From the NCBI GenBank assembly GCA_037130455.1, contig JBAXSZ010000001.1, positions 1 to 64,000 on the forward strand: DNA of 64,000 nucleotides. The letters are read 5' to 3'. Within the stretch, counting starts at the first letter, position 1, and the number at the start of each line of letters is the position of its first letter. This document shows positions 52,376 to 61,189 of the stretch, piece after piece. Position numbers and translations under genes: made by a program. Origin of the DNA: CAIMZW01 sp037130455. Its GTDB lineage: Bacteria; Actinomycetota; Actinomycetes; Nanopelagicales; Nanopelagicaceae. Under the pieces are notes generated by a model, which saw nothing but the letters and a program-made list of their open reading frames with translations, searched no databases and was not told the DNA's origin.

Positions 52376-53443
52376 ATCAAGCTTCCAGACTTTCCGTGGG
52401 ATACCTTGGCACCAATCGGGGATATCGCGCGGAGCCATCCTGGCGGGATTATTGATCTTTCGCAGGGCACCCCGATTGATGCGACCCCTGACTTTATTCA
52501 AAAAGTCTTTGCTGAAGCTGCCAACTCGCCCGGATATCCGCTAACCGCAGGAACAGTTCAACTGCGCCAGGCCCTGAAAGAGTGGGCAGTTGCTAACTTA
52601 GGAGCTAGTGGGGATTTTGATGTCCTGCCCACTATTGGATCCAAAGAGTTAGTTGCCTGGTTGCCAACTTTCCTTCAGGCCCGCACTGTTCTCATCCCTG
52701 AAATCGCTTACCCCACTTATCTGGTGGGATCAATCATCGCCGGTGCCGAAGCAACGCCGGTGGCAATAGATGCTACTGATTGGCCGAAGGCAGATCTGGC
52801 TTGGATAAATTCGCCATCCAACCCGACCGGCCGAGTTCATACCGAGGCCGAATTAAGTAAAGTATTGGAATATTCCCAAAAAAATAATGTTGTCATCGCA
52901 AGTGACGAATGTTATTTAAGTTTTCCTGACACGGTCCAAGGTACTTCCATTCTTCAAGTTGCCAACGGGTCTAATAGAAATATTTTGGCGGTTCATTCGC
53001 TCTCGAAACGATCCAATTTGGCTGGATACCGCGCTGCATTTCTCGTGGGCGATTCGCAACTTATTTCGCAAATTCGAGAATTTCGAAAACACGCAGGAAT
53101 GTTAGTTCCCCTTCCGGTGCAAAAAGCGATGGTCGCTGCGTTATCCGATGAAGTTCATGTAGCCGAGCAAGCGCACCGTTATCGAACAAGGCGGAGAGCG
53201 ATTCAACCAGCGCTAGAGGCAGTTGGCTTCACCGTTGAATACAGCGGAGCTGGACTTTATATATGGTGCACCAGAAATGAACCAGATTGGGATTCCGTAA
53301 GATTTCTTGCTCAACTAGGAATATTGGCTACCCCAGGGCACTTCTACGGAGATGCCGGTTCGTCTTATATCCGAGTGGCGTTAACCGCTACCGACTCGGC
53401 AATAGCGGACGCGGCCCGACGGCTTCTTGCCTCGACGAAATAA
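52376..53443 (+). CDS. dapC: Succinyldiaminopimelate aminotransferase, start codon unclear
   Basis: This PLP enzyme makes N-succinyl-L,L-DAP precursor in lysine/DAP synthesis. The PLP lysine is in HSLSKRSNLAGYR and INSPSNPTG is typical. Homologues begin with a LPDFPWDxLAPIGDIA segment, which here is encoded from 52382, yet the only usual start codon in frame is TTG 52406, inside that segment. Between the fdxA stop (52370-52372) and LPDF lie only CCA ATC AAG, so I mark ATC 52376 as a possible non-standard start. With TTG 52406 the protein is 345 residues. Confidence 0.85.
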   Translation: MKLPDFPWDTLAPIGDIARSHPGGIIDLSQGTPIDATPDFIQKVFAEAANSPGYPLTAGTVQLRQALKEWAVANLGASGDFDVLPTIGSKELVAWLPTFLQARTVLIPEIAYPTYLVGSIIAGAEATPVAIDATDWPKADLAWINSPSNPTGRVHTEAELSKVLEYSQKNNVVIASDECYLSFPDTVQGTSILQVANGSNRNILAVHSLSKRSNLAGYRAAFLVGDSQLISQIREFRKHAGMLVPLPVQKAMVAALSDEVHVAEQAHRYRTRRRAIQPALEAVGFTVEYSGAGLYIWCTRNEPDWDSVRFLAQLGILATPGHFYGDAGSSYIRVALTATDSAIADAARRLLASTK

Positions 53444-53447
53444 TTCA

Positions 53448-54419
53448 ATGAGTTATTCGGCGATTTTGTTAGTGGGTGGTTTTGGCACCCGTCTATCGCC
53501 GTTGACGAAGAGCACACCAAAACCGATGTTGCGAGTTGCCGGCGTACCTTTTATCGAGCATCAGATCACTAAGGCTCGCGAAGCAGATATTTCGGAAATT
53601 ATTTTGGCAACTTCTTTCATGGCCGAAATTTTTGAACCTTATTTTGGCGATGGTTCAGATCACGGCATATCAATCAAGTACGCCGTGGAAGAAACCGCGC
53701 TGGGAACTGGCGGGGCAATTAGTAATGCGGGCCAAATGCTTTCTGGAAGTGGTCCAGTGATTATTTTCAATGGGGATGTACTAAGTGGTCATGATTTAAG
53801 AAGCCAGATGAGATCGCATGAAACGCAAGGCGCGGATGTGACTTTGTATTTAACTCAAGTGGAAGACGCCAGACCTTATGGCGCCGTGGAATTAGATGCA
53901 CAAAATAATGTTCTGGCTTTTAGGGAGAAGATGGAGAATCCGCCAACCAACACGATTAATGCTGGTTGCTATATTTTTTCCAGAAAGATAATAAATGAGA
54001 TCCCCAAAGGTCAGGTTATAAGTGTGGAGCGGGAAACCTTTCCAAAACTTCTGGCTCAAGGGGCAAAAGTTAAGGGCTTTGTCGATAATTCCTATTGGCT
54101 CGATATCGGAACTCCTCAGGCGCTGTTACAGGCTTCGCACGACCTTGTTACTGGCGAATTACATTCAGGCGCAACGCCGCCGCACAATGGCGATTGCCTG
54201 CTATTGAATGGAGTTGTGGTCGAAGTCGGTACCACCATTTCACTTGGAACTGTCCTTGGTGAAAAATCCACTGTTGGTAAAGGCACCCTTTTAGAAAATT
54301 GTCTAGTGGGTCGCAATGTCAAAATTGGTTCAGGATCAGTACTGCGAAACTGTTTTGTGGCCGATGGTTATGAAATTCCTGCCAATACTTTGGCTGATTT
54401 CAACTTTTTTGGCTATTAA
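53448..54419 (+). CDS. Mannose-1-phosphate guanylyltransferase-like nucleotidyltransferase
   Basis: The 323-residue protein has the nucleotidyltransferase loop LLVGGFGTRLSPLTKSTPKPMLRVAG, FNGDVLSG with the metal aspartate, and a C-terminal left-handed beta-helix (about 245-320). This layout is that of actinobacterial GDP-mannose pyrophosphorylases, encoded near whiB2 and manB as here. It would turn the mannose-1-P made by ManB (59775) into GDP-mannose. Another NDP-sugar is possible. ATG 53448 follows dapC by 4 bases; the open frame starts earlier, inside dapC. Confidence 0.87.
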   Translation: MSYSAILLVGGFGTRLSPLTKSTPKPMLRVAGVPFIEHQITKAREADISEIILATSFMAEIFEPYFGDGSDHGISIKYAVEETALGTGGAISNAGQMLSGSGPVIIFNGDVLSGHDLRSQMRSHETQGADVTLYLTQVEDARPYGAVELDAQNNVLAFREKMENPPTNTINAGCYIFSRKIINEIPKGQVISVERETFPKLLAQGAKVKGFVDNSYWLDIGTPQALLQASHDLVTGELHSGATPPHNGDCLLLNGVVVEVGTTISLGTVLGEKSTVGKGTLLENCLVGRNVKIGSGSVLRNCFVADGYEIPANTLADFNFFGY

Positions 54420-54454
54420 ATCCACCTTTTTTGGAATATTCAATTTCACTGGAC

Positions 54455-54483
54455 TTGACTAAAAGGGATTACAAGCGTGTAAT
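54455..54483 (+). promoter_or_regulatory. Putative whiB promoter (TTGACT-17-TGTAAT)
   Basis: TTGACT (54455-54460) and TGTAAT (54478-54483) are 17 bases apart, one of the best housekeeping-like promoters in the window. The predicted leader is roughly 50 bases and contains a TACCT/AGGTA hairpin (54500-54514) and an AAGGAG site before the ATG. This is unlike the leaderless pattern of many neighbours. Confidence 0.5.
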
Positions 54484-54542
54484 TCACCCAGGCATAGTTA
54501 CCTCACCAAGGTAGCCCATAGGTCCCCAAGGAGAATTCACAG

Positions 54543-54818
54543 ATGTCAGAAATTCGCCCCATAGGAATATCCACCAGCCACCCTGGCGCAGGGGATATGG
54601 AGCCATCTTGGCAAGAGCACGCGCTCTGCGCTCAAACCGACCCCGAAGCTTTTTTCCCAGAAAAAGGTGGATCCACTCGTGAGGCCAAGCGAGTCTGCCT
54701 CTCCTGTGACGTCCGATCTGAATGCCTAGATTATGCGCTGGCACATGATGAGCGATTTGGAATTTGGGGTGGACTTTCCGAAAGGGAGCGTCGCCGGTTA
54801 AAGCGCCGTTCGGCGTAA
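54543..54818 (+). CDS. WhiB-family iron-sulfur transcription regulator (WhiB2-like)
   Basis: The 91-residue protein has the four cluster cysteines C29, C52, C55 and C61 (ALCAQTD and VCLSCDVRSEC), the GIWGG turn (73-77) and a basic C-terminal tail RERRRLKRR for DNA contact. WhiB proteins bind sigma-A and read redox or NO signals. Neighbours (ManC-like, DUF5719, DUF3499, ManB) match those of mycobacterial whiB2, linked to cell division. AAGGAG precedes the ATG. Confidence 0.93.
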   Translation: MSEIRPIGISTSHPGAGDMEPSWQEHALCAQTDPEAFFPEKGGSTREAKRVCLSCDVRSECLDYALAHDERFGIWGGLSERERRRLKRRSA

Positions 54819-54951
54819 TAGACCGCGGTAACGGTTTTACATTTTAACTTTTCTACTAAACTAATGCCTGCATGCTTCATAATTTATTTAACCGCTGCCA
54901 CTCTTTCTTGCCGCCGAAAAGTTTGGCCATACGTCTGGATGGTGAATCCCG

Positions 54952-57900
54952 ATGACCGATAATTTTTTTGTGACGGCCATCCTGGTTTCACATGACGGAG
55001 CTCTCTGGATTCCAGAAGTTATTGCGGCCTTAACAAATCAAACTAGACCGGTAAATGCCATTGTGGCGGTTGATACTGGATCTACTGATCCTTCCGTTAT
55101 TTTCTTAAAGAATTCCGGTATTCAAGTCCTGGAGCTTTCTCGCGACGTTGGATTTGGAAGCGCGATAGATCATGCGCTCGCTCAACTTAAACCGCTGACT
55201 GGTCCGGGTTCCGACTCCGTCGAAGAATGGTTGTGGTTTATTCATGATGATTGTGCGCCATCACCCGACGCCTTAGAAATGCTATTGAAAGCAGTCACAG
55301 ATCGTCCAAATGTTGCGATCGCAGGTCCCAAAATTAGGGGTTGGTACGACCGTAATCACCTTCTTGAAGTGGGAATATCCATTGCCGGAAATGGCACTCG
55401 TTGGACTGGGCTTGAGCGCCGGGAGCAAGATCAAGGGCAGCAAGATGGCGCCAACAATGAGGTGATGGCCGTGAGTACGGCGGCGATGTTGGCAAAAAGG
55501 TCGGTCTTTGAAGATGTAGGTGGATTTGATCCAAATCTTGAACTCTTCCGAGACGACGTTGATTTAGGGTGGCGAACTCATGTTGCCGGACACTCGGTAA
55601 TTTGTGTGACTGATGCAATTGCTTATCATGCTGAAGCTGCGGCATCGGAGCGAAGAACCGTCGATGTCTCGGAAGCTTTCTTACATAGACCGCTTCTGCT
55701 CGATCGTCGAAATGCCGCTTACGTGTTGCTGGTTAATTCGTCTTGGTGGAAATTACCTTGGGTCGCAGTCCAACTGATTTTGGCTTCCGGCTTTCGGGCG
55801 CTTATTAACCTGCTGGCGAAGCTACCTGGATATGCTGCCGATGAACTTGCCGCCGTTGTGCTTTTGCTCATTAAACCAGCGGATTTGATTCAGGGTAGAA
55901 AAGAGCGACACAGTCGTCGCATGCTCTCCCCAAGAATTATCAATCGATTTATGCCCTCACGAATTGAGCAATTTCGCGTAACTTTTGAACGGGTCGGAAA
56001 TGTGCTTTTTCGTGGATTCCGTCCAGAGGTAGAAATTGAAAAGAAACTTATCTCGCCAAGTTATTCAGATATCGGGATAATCGATGAAACTTTTGATGAC
56101 CCAGAATTAATGGTCTCTCATTCCACTTCTTGGTTCACCAAAGTGCGTCATCGCCCTTTTGCACTAGCGCTGATTTCGCTCTTTATCATCACTGCGATTG
56201 CATCTCGATCTCGATACGGAAATATATCTGGGGGTGCCTTGCCCTTATCTCCTTCAGGGGCGATGGAGGCGATAAGAAGTTACTTGGATTCTTGGCATCA
56301 AGTGGGAATGGGTTCGGGAGTTGCTTCGCCACCTTGGCTGGCGATCATGGGTGGAATCTCCTTCTTGGCATTTGGGAATCTAGCTTTTTTTATTTCCTCT
56401 CTCTTCTGGTTGCTTCCTCCGTTGCTATTCGTAATTATGTTTCGGGCGTTGAGCAAATTTGACATTAAAACTGGCATAGCCGTATTTGGCGCACTGATTT
56501 ATGCAATGTCTCCCGTGATCTGGGCCAGCATTAATCAAGGGCGATTGGGAACCATAGCAATTGCTCTGCTAGCGCCGACTTTGCTTTCCCATTTTCCGCT
56601 AGATATTGGTTTAGAAGGATATTCGTGGCGCAAGACCTACAGATTCGGATTACTTGCCGGTCTGATGGCGGCTTTTTCGCCAATTTTCCTACTTCTCTGG
56701 ACCCTCTTTCATCTCATCTCTTTTATTCGCTTGAGAAGATTTTCAGCAAAAGAATTTTTAAATTCGGCGACGGCAAAGCGAAGAATTACCTTATTGCTTG
56801 CACCATGGCTGATGAACTTCCCATGGTCCGTTGCTCTACTGCGTCACCCATCTCATTTATTGATTGAACCTGGGATCCCAACGATGTCGGGTTCAAGGTG
56901 GTCCATTCTTTTGCTTAATCCCGGAGGGGCTTCCTCTTTTCCCATTTGGCTAATTGGGCCATCCATTATTTTCCTTCTTATTACAATGCTTCGAAAGGAA
57001 AATCAGAATTGGGGATTGGTCGGGATGGCGATTCTGGCTGTGGCAATCATCTTCTCGTCACTTCACGTCAACGGCAATGGATCCTCTTCAAATGTTTGGG
57101 TTGGCACTTGTCTAATTTTTTCTCAGCTCTGCGGGATCATCCCCGTTATTAGAGGTGCCGATGGATTAATACCAAACTTGCGGAATTCCCAATTTGGGTT
57201 CGGACATATCACCGCCGCTTTCACTGCAATTGTCTGTATCTTTTCGTTAGTGGCTTCGACGGCATGGGCAGTAACCGCGGGCGCGAATTCCCTCACCAGA
57301 AGCGGTCAACCAGAAGTGATCCCGGCTTTCTTAACTTCGTTAACGCAAATTCCGGCACGACCCAAAACTCTGGTGATAGCTAAAGCGGCCAATCAAATCC
57401 AATATTTCATATCACGTGGATTGGATTTGGAATTAGGCGACCCTGATGTCACTTCACCGTCATCGCCGCAATTGGAGAAAGCGATTGCTGATCTGCTTAC
57501 GGGTTCTGGCGTAACCAGTAGCAAACTAATCGGTGAAAATGGGATTCAATATCTTTTCTTCAAGGATCCAGTCGAGCCTTCCATCGTTCGAATGATCGAT
57601 GGCCAAGGTGGTTTCATACGTTCTTCTGCTACGAAAAGTGGGATTATTTGGAAAGTCGTTGGTGCGCATCCAAGAGTTTTCTACACAAATATTCGCGGCA
57701 GAAGCGCGAATCTATCTTCCAGCGAAATCGGCGCAGTCGATAGCATTTCAGCGCCTGGAGTAGTAACTATTGCTGAAAAATATGATCGAAAATGGCGACT
57801 AATTTCCAATGGGAAATTGATCCCGCTGCAAGAATCTCCTGGCGGATTGCCGACTTTTACTTTGTCCCAGTCTGGAACCATAATTTTGTCCCATGACGGA

Positions 57901-58014
57901 ACCCTCCGCAGAGGATTACTATCATTGCAATTGATAATAATCCTGACTCTTGGGGTTCTGGCTTTGCCTTCAGGCAGGCGTCGACGCGAAGTTCCAATCG
58001 AGGAACTCGTATGA
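54952..58014 (+). CDS. Giant membrane glycosyltransferase (GT2 domain + multi-helix domain)
   Basis: The 1020-residue protein has an N-terminal GT2 domain (about 1-290: VTAILVSHDGALWIPEVIAAL, LWFIHDDCAPSPDAL, DVGGFDPNLELFRDDVDLGWR). A large membrane part follows (about 395-800) with ten or more helices, then an external C-terminal domain and a final helix. Such proteins in the whiB2-DUF5719 locus are actinobacterial and probably add sugar to an envelope glycan or lipid carrier. The 133-base gap before it has TAAACT near 54857 as a possible -10. It overlaps the DUF5719 gene by 4 bases. Confidence 0.87.
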   Translation: MTDNFFVTAILVSHDGALWIPEVIAALTNQTRPVNAIVAVDTGSTDPSVIFLKNSGIQVLELSRDVGFGSAIDHALAQLKPLTGPGSDSVEEWLWFIHDDCAPSPDALEMLLKAVTDRPNVAIAGPKIRGWYDRNHLLEVGISIAGNGTRWTGLERREQDQGQQDGANNEVMAVSTAAMLAKRSVFEDVGGFDPNLELFRDDVDLGWRTHVAGHSVICVTDAIAYHAEAAASERRTVDVSEAFLHRPLLLDRRNAAYVLLVNSSWWKLPWVAVQLILASGFRALINLLAKLPGYAADELAAVVLLLIKPADLIQGRKERHSRRMLSPRIINRFMPSRIEQFRVTFERVGNVLFRGFRPEVEIEKKLISPSYSDIGIIDETFDDPELMVSHSTSWFTKVRHRPFALALISLFIITAIASRSRYGNISGGALPLSPSGAMEAIRSYLDSWHQVGMGSGVASPPWLAIMGGISFLAFGNLAFFISSLFWLLPPLLFVIMFRALSKFDIKTGIAVFGALIYAMSPVIWASINQGRLGTIAIALLAPTLLSHFPLDIGLEGYSWRKTYRFGLLAGLMAAFSPIFLLLWTLFHLISFIRLRRFSAKEFLNSATAKRRITLLLAPWLMNFPWSVALLRHPSHLLIEPGIPTMSGSRWSILLLNPGGASSFPIWLIGPSIIFLLITMLRKENQNWGLVGMAILAVAIIFSSLHVNGNGSSSNVWVGTCLIFSQLCGIIPVIRGADGLIPNLRNSQFGFGHITAAFTAIVCIFSLVASTAWAVTAGANSLTRSGQPEVIPAFLTSLTQIPARPKTLVIAKAANQIQYFISRGLDLELGDPDVTSPSSPQLEKAIADLLTGSGVTSSKLIGENGIQYLFFKDPVEPSIVRMIDGQGGFIRSSATKSGIIWKVVGAHPRVFYTNIRGRSANLSSSEIGAVDSISAPGVVTIAEKYDRKWRLISNGKLIPLQESPGGLPTFTLSQSGTIILSHDGTLRRGLLSLQLIIILTLGVLALPSGRRRREVPIEELV

Positions 58015-59327
58015 AGAATGTGAAAGTTCTTTCTGGGATTGCATTGGTGGCTGCGGCCGTGGCTCTTACTTATTTGCTTCCACAGGTAACAAGTCGAGTG
58101 CATCTAAAGCAGTCATTTCCACCGGCTGTCTGTTCGGGTATTCCGGGTGATGGCGTGACAACCGCATATTTGTCGAGCAGCAAAATCGGAGTGCGCCCAA
58201 TTCTAGGCAAGTCGGTGAAATTTGCTGCATCCGGTTCCAGGAATGTGGTCATGTCCAAGAACTCTCTCTTAGTAGATGGCGGCTTTGCAACTTCAGTACT
58301 GACAACCTCCCAGCCCGGAAGATGGCTAGGTAGCACTATTTGTAGCGCCAGCTCTGGTGATCAATGGTTCGTTGGTGGCTCTGGTGAGATCACCAGTAAA
58401 GCGCGACTTAATTTGGTGAATTCAGGGCTCAGCGATTCAACAGTCGGAATTACCGTTTTCACCGCCCACCAGAGTGCGGTTACCAGTACCGTAGTTGTCA
58501 GCTCAAATTCCTCTCGCCAAATGTCTTTAGATTCGTTAGCGCCTGGAGAAAGTTCACTGGTAGTGCATGTGCTCGCCCAGTCTGGTCGAATGTCGGCATT
58601 TTTGTTCGATCAGAGAACTAAAGGGTTGAGCTCATTGGGAATGGATTACGTTAATCCCGTTAATGAACCAACTTCGACGGTGACTATTCCTATGGTTCTC
58701 AGTTCACCTGGGAAGGGGCAACGAATTTCACATTTCTTGCGTCTCCTTGCCCCTGGAAATCTGGATGCCAATGCCAAAGTAACCATAATTTCAAGTGACG
58801 GAAGTTATACGCCGATCGGATTTGATGATCTAGTTATCCATCACGGAAAAGTGATTGATTTGCCGTTGACGTCAATATCTGAGGTAGATCCATTTTCTAT
58901 TGTTGTCGCCTCCGATCAACCGATTGTGGCTGGAGTGCGAAGTCAAATATCAGGAAGTGGCACTGTCGACTTCGCGTGGTCTACTCCTGCGCCGATACTC
59001 ACCAACAACACTTTCAATCTTGGTGGTTATTCGCCGCAATTGGTTTTCACTGGATCAAATTTCAAAGTAAAAATTGCTTGGATTTCCACTTCAGGAAGTA
59101 CTGGCAATGAAACAGTGTCGGGAGACCAAATTGGCTTTTGGCAACCTAAGAATCCACTTTTTCAGATTTCGATATCCCCTAAATCGGAAGGTGTTCGTGG
59201 CGGGATGATTTTTCTTAATACCAAATCAGGTTCGTTTGGCTTAAGTTATCTACCCATGCTCAGCGGTTCCACGGTCCAAGCCGCGTTACTCCCTGTTAAA
59301 GACGCCCACGTGATCTCACGTGGGTAA
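58011..59327 (+). CDS. Secreted/anchored DUF5719-family protein
   Basis: The 438-residue protein has one N-terminal hydrophobic segment (VLSGIALVAAAVALTYLLP) that can be a signal or anchor, then a beta-rich, Ser/Thr/Gly-rich external region with no known catalytic motif. DUF5719 proteins follow the giant glycosyltransferase in actinobacteria, so it may be a partner on the outer face. The coding end carries a perfect inverted repeat. It overlaps the upstream gene by 4 bases (ATGA). Confidence 0.8.
   Translation: MKNVKVLSGIALVAAAVALTYLLPQVTSRVHLKQSFPPAVCSGIPGDGVTTAYLSSSKIGVRPILGKSVKFAASGSRNVVMSKNSLLVDGGFATSVLTTSQPGRWLGSTICSASSGDQWFVGGSGEITSKARLNLVNSGLSDSTVGITVFTAHQSAVTSTVVVSSNSSRQMSLDSLAPGESSLVVHVLAQSGRMSAFLFDQRTKGLSSLGMDYVNPVNEPTSTVTIPMVLSSPGKGQRISHFLRLLAPGNLDANAKVTIISSDGSYTPIGFDDLVIHHGKVIDLPLTSISEVDPFSIVVASDQPIVAGVRSQISGSGTVDFAWSTPAPILTNNTFNLGGYSPQLVFTGSNFKVKIAWISTSGSTGNETVSGDQIGFWQPKNPLFQISISPKSEGVRGGMIFLNTKSGSFGLSYLPMLSGSTVQAALLPVKDAHVISRG
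59305..59324. terminator. Perfect inverted repeat at the end of the DUF5719 gene
   Basis: CCCACGTGA pairs with TCACGTGGG around two bases, ending directly at the stop codon. A T5 run follows only 31 bases later, so it is a poor intrinsic terminator and may instead be a 3' mRNA hairpin, or an operator for the DUF3499 gene whose promoter lies 30 bases on. Confidence 0.45.
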
Positions 59328-59354
59328 ATCCACGCTTTTTGTTGGCCCAGGCAC

Positions 59355-59360
59355 TAACCT
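59355..59360 (+). promoter_or_regulatory. Putative -10 (TAACCT), leaderless DUF3499 gene
   Basis: TAACCT ends 6 bases before ATG 59367, with no ribosome-binding site between. Confidence 0.5.
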
Positions 59361-59366
59361 CTCAAT

Positions 59367-59735
59367 ATGAGGAGTTCACATCCAAGGTCAGGGCGGGCTT
59401 GTTCTCGCGCTGGATGTCGCCAAATTGCGACTAATACCTTGACCTACATTTACTCCGATTCAACTGCGGTTCTAGGACCTTTAGCCACCTTTGCCGAACC
59501 TCACGCCTACGATCTATGTACTGAACATAGCGCCCGAATGACAGTGCCAAAGGGTTGGACCGTTATTCGCCAAGATCTCACTGAAGCTGCATCAGGGCCG
59601 AGTGAAGATGATCTAATGGCAATTGCAGACGCTGTTCGCGAGGTTGGTGCGACCCCAGCTCCTGCCGTAACAGAAAATCAAGGGACTCAAGAAATTGGGC
59701 GCAGAGGGCATTTACGAGCCTTGCCTTCCCATTAA
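59367..59735 (+). CDS. DUF3499-family zinc-ribbon-like protein
   Basis: The 122-residue protein shows the DUF3499 core ACSRAGCRQIATNTLTYIY, DSTAVLGPLATFAEPHAYDLC and EHSARMTVPKGW, with Cys-x4-Cys and Cys-x2-His spacing that may bind a metal. Its function is unknown, but it is conserved between WhiB2 and ManB genes in actinobacteria. Its own leaderless-type -10 separates it from DUF5719. The C-terminal forty residues look disordered. Confidence 0.88.
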   Translation: MRSSHPRSGRACSRAGCRQIATNTLTYIYSDSTAVLGPLATFAEPHAYDLCTEHSARMTVPKGWTVIRQDLTEAASGPSEDDLMAIADAVREVGATPAPAVTENQGTQEIGRRGHLRALPSH

Positions 59736-59762
59736 TAAGTGTAGAAACCCACCAATTCACGA

Positions 59763-59768
59763 TAGATT
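59763..59768 (+). promoter_or_regulatory. Putative -10 (TAGATT), leaderless manB
   Basis: TAGATT ends 6 bases before ATG 59775, in the 39-base gap after the DUF3499 gene. Confidence 0.5.
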
Positions 59769-59774
59769 GTTGAG

Positions 59775-61148
59775 ATGTTTACCGATGAATCCCTCAGTCA
59801 ATTCATCAAGGCTTATGACATTCGAGGTCTTGTAGATTCACAATTAACCCCCGATTTTGCCTTTGCGCTTGGAAGTGCTTTTGCTCGTTTTCTTGAAGAT
59901 GAACGCGAGCCTTCGACTGTAGTCATTGGCGAAGATATGCGACCATCTTCACCATTGTTAGCCACTGCCTTTGCCGATGGAGTAACCACCCAGGGAATGG
60001 ATGTCATCCGGATTGGATTAGCCTCCACGGACATGCTCTATTTTGCTTCTGGAAAATTGAATTTGCCCGGAGTCATGTTTACCGCCAGTCATAATCCTGC
60101 CGCTTACAATGGGATGAAATTGTGCAAAAGCGGAGCCAAACCGATTGGAATGGATTCTGGGTTAGCCCGAATCAAATCCTTGCTTATTGATGGCGTGCCG
60201 ATTTCAAATCGACCTATCGGTAAAAAGAGCGATAAAGATATGTTGGATGAATATGTAGATTTCTTGCTCTCCATATTCCCGAATCAAGATGGAAGTACTT
60301 TACGAAAACTCACAATTGTCATCGATGCCGGAAACGGGATGGCTGGGCACACTGCTCCGGCGGTAATGAAACGACTCAATGTTGATGTGACGGAAATGTA
60401 TTTTGAATTAGATGGAACCTTCCCTAATCATGAAGCAAATCCAATAGAGCCCAAGAACCTTGTGGATCTGCAGAAGCAGGTCAAGAAATCAAAAGCTGAT
60501 ATTGGCTTGGCCTTCGATGGAGATGCCGACCGCTGCTTCTTGATTGATGAAAAAGGTGATCTGGTCAATCCTTCAGCACTGACTTGTCTCATAGCGGCAC
60601 GAGAATTAAAACGTAAGCCCGGGTCGACGATTATTTACAACCTCATTTCATCAAAATCCGTGGCCGAAGTTGTCGCCGAAAATGGCGGAACTTCGATTCG
60701 ATCCCGAGTGGGTCACTCATTTATCAAGAAACTCATGGCCGAAAGCGGCGCCATTTTCGGAGGCGAGCATTCGGGTCATTTCTACTTTTCAGATTTTTGG
60801 CGAGCGGATTCGGGAATGTTGGCTGCGCTCTATGCACTTACCGAACTTGCCGAAGGCGATCGTCCGCTCTCAGCACTTTTGGCCCCATATAACCGCTATG
60901 TTGCCAGCGGGGAATTGAACACCCAAGTATCAGATATCAAGGCGGCTCTAACGGATATTGAAGTGCGCTACCGCCCATCCTACGATTTTGACGAGTTAGA
61001 TGGTTTTACGGTATCCGCCGAAGATTGGTGGTTTAACGTTCGCCCCTCAAATACCGAACCTTTGCTCCGGCTTAATGTTGAAGCGAAAACCGCTGCCTTA
61101 ATGAAAAAGGTTCGAGATGAGGTTCTTGCGGTAATCTGCGCACATTAA
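59775..61148 (+). CDS. manB: Phosphomannomutase
   Basis: The 457-residue alpha-D-phosphohexomutase has the phosphoserine S105 in FTASHNPAAYNGMK, the magnesium loop AFDGDADRC, sugar-binding GGEHSGHFYF and the phosphate loop RPSNTEPLLRLN. GEHSGH is typical of mannose/glucose mutases. It would convert mannose-6-P to mannose-1-P for the guanylyltransferase at 53448. The gene order with WhiB, DUF3499 and ahcY matches mycobacteria. Confidence 0.93.
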   Translation: MFTDESLSQFIKAYDIRGLVDSQLTPDFAFALGSAFARFLEDEREPSTVVIGEDMRPSSPLLATAFADGVTTQGMDVIRIGLASTDMLYFASGKLNLPGVMFTASHNPAAYNGMKLCKSGAKPIGMDSGLARIKSLLIDGVPISNRPIGKKSDKDMLDEYVDFLLSIFPNQDGSTLRKLTIVIDAGNGMAGHTAPAVMKRLNVDVTEMYFELDGTFPNHEANPIEPKNLVDLQKQVKKSKADIGLAFDGDADRCFLIDEKGDLVNPSALTCLIAARELKRKPGSTIIYNLISSKSVAEVVAENGGTSIRSRVGHSFIKKLMAESGAIFGGEHSGHFYFSDFWRADSGMLAALYALTELAEGDRPLSALLAPYNRYVASGELNTQVSDIKAALTDIEVRYRPSYDFDELDGFTVSAEDWWFNVRPSNTEPLLRLNVEAKTAALMKKVRDEVLAVICAH

Positions 61149-61161
61149 TGGATGTTCAGAT

Positions 61162-61189
61162 CTAGAGTGAAATAACCAAGGAGACGCTT
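61162..61189 (+). promoter_or_regulatory. ahcY promoter -10 and ribosome-binding site
   Basis: TAGAGT (61163-61168) is followed by AAGGAGA (61178-61184) six bases before the GTG at 61190. This is a conventional leadered start with a strong ribosome site, in contrast to manB just upstream. The 41-base gap is too short for a SAH riboswitch. Confidence 0.45.

Noticed and set aside
52049..53443. FdxA-DapC as a single fused gene
   Set aside because: A clear TAA separates them and both proteins are complete alone; readthrough remains only a possibility listed in the findings.
54819..54951. tRNA or small RNA gene in the gap after whiB
   Set aside because: No cloverleaf, CCA end or strong terminator is visible; ACCG/CGGT near 54828-54841 is a 4-bp stem too weak to call.
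61149..61189. SAH or SAM riboswitch before ahcY
   Set aside because: Only 41 bases are available, already filled by a -10 and ribosome site, and no pairing scheme fits.
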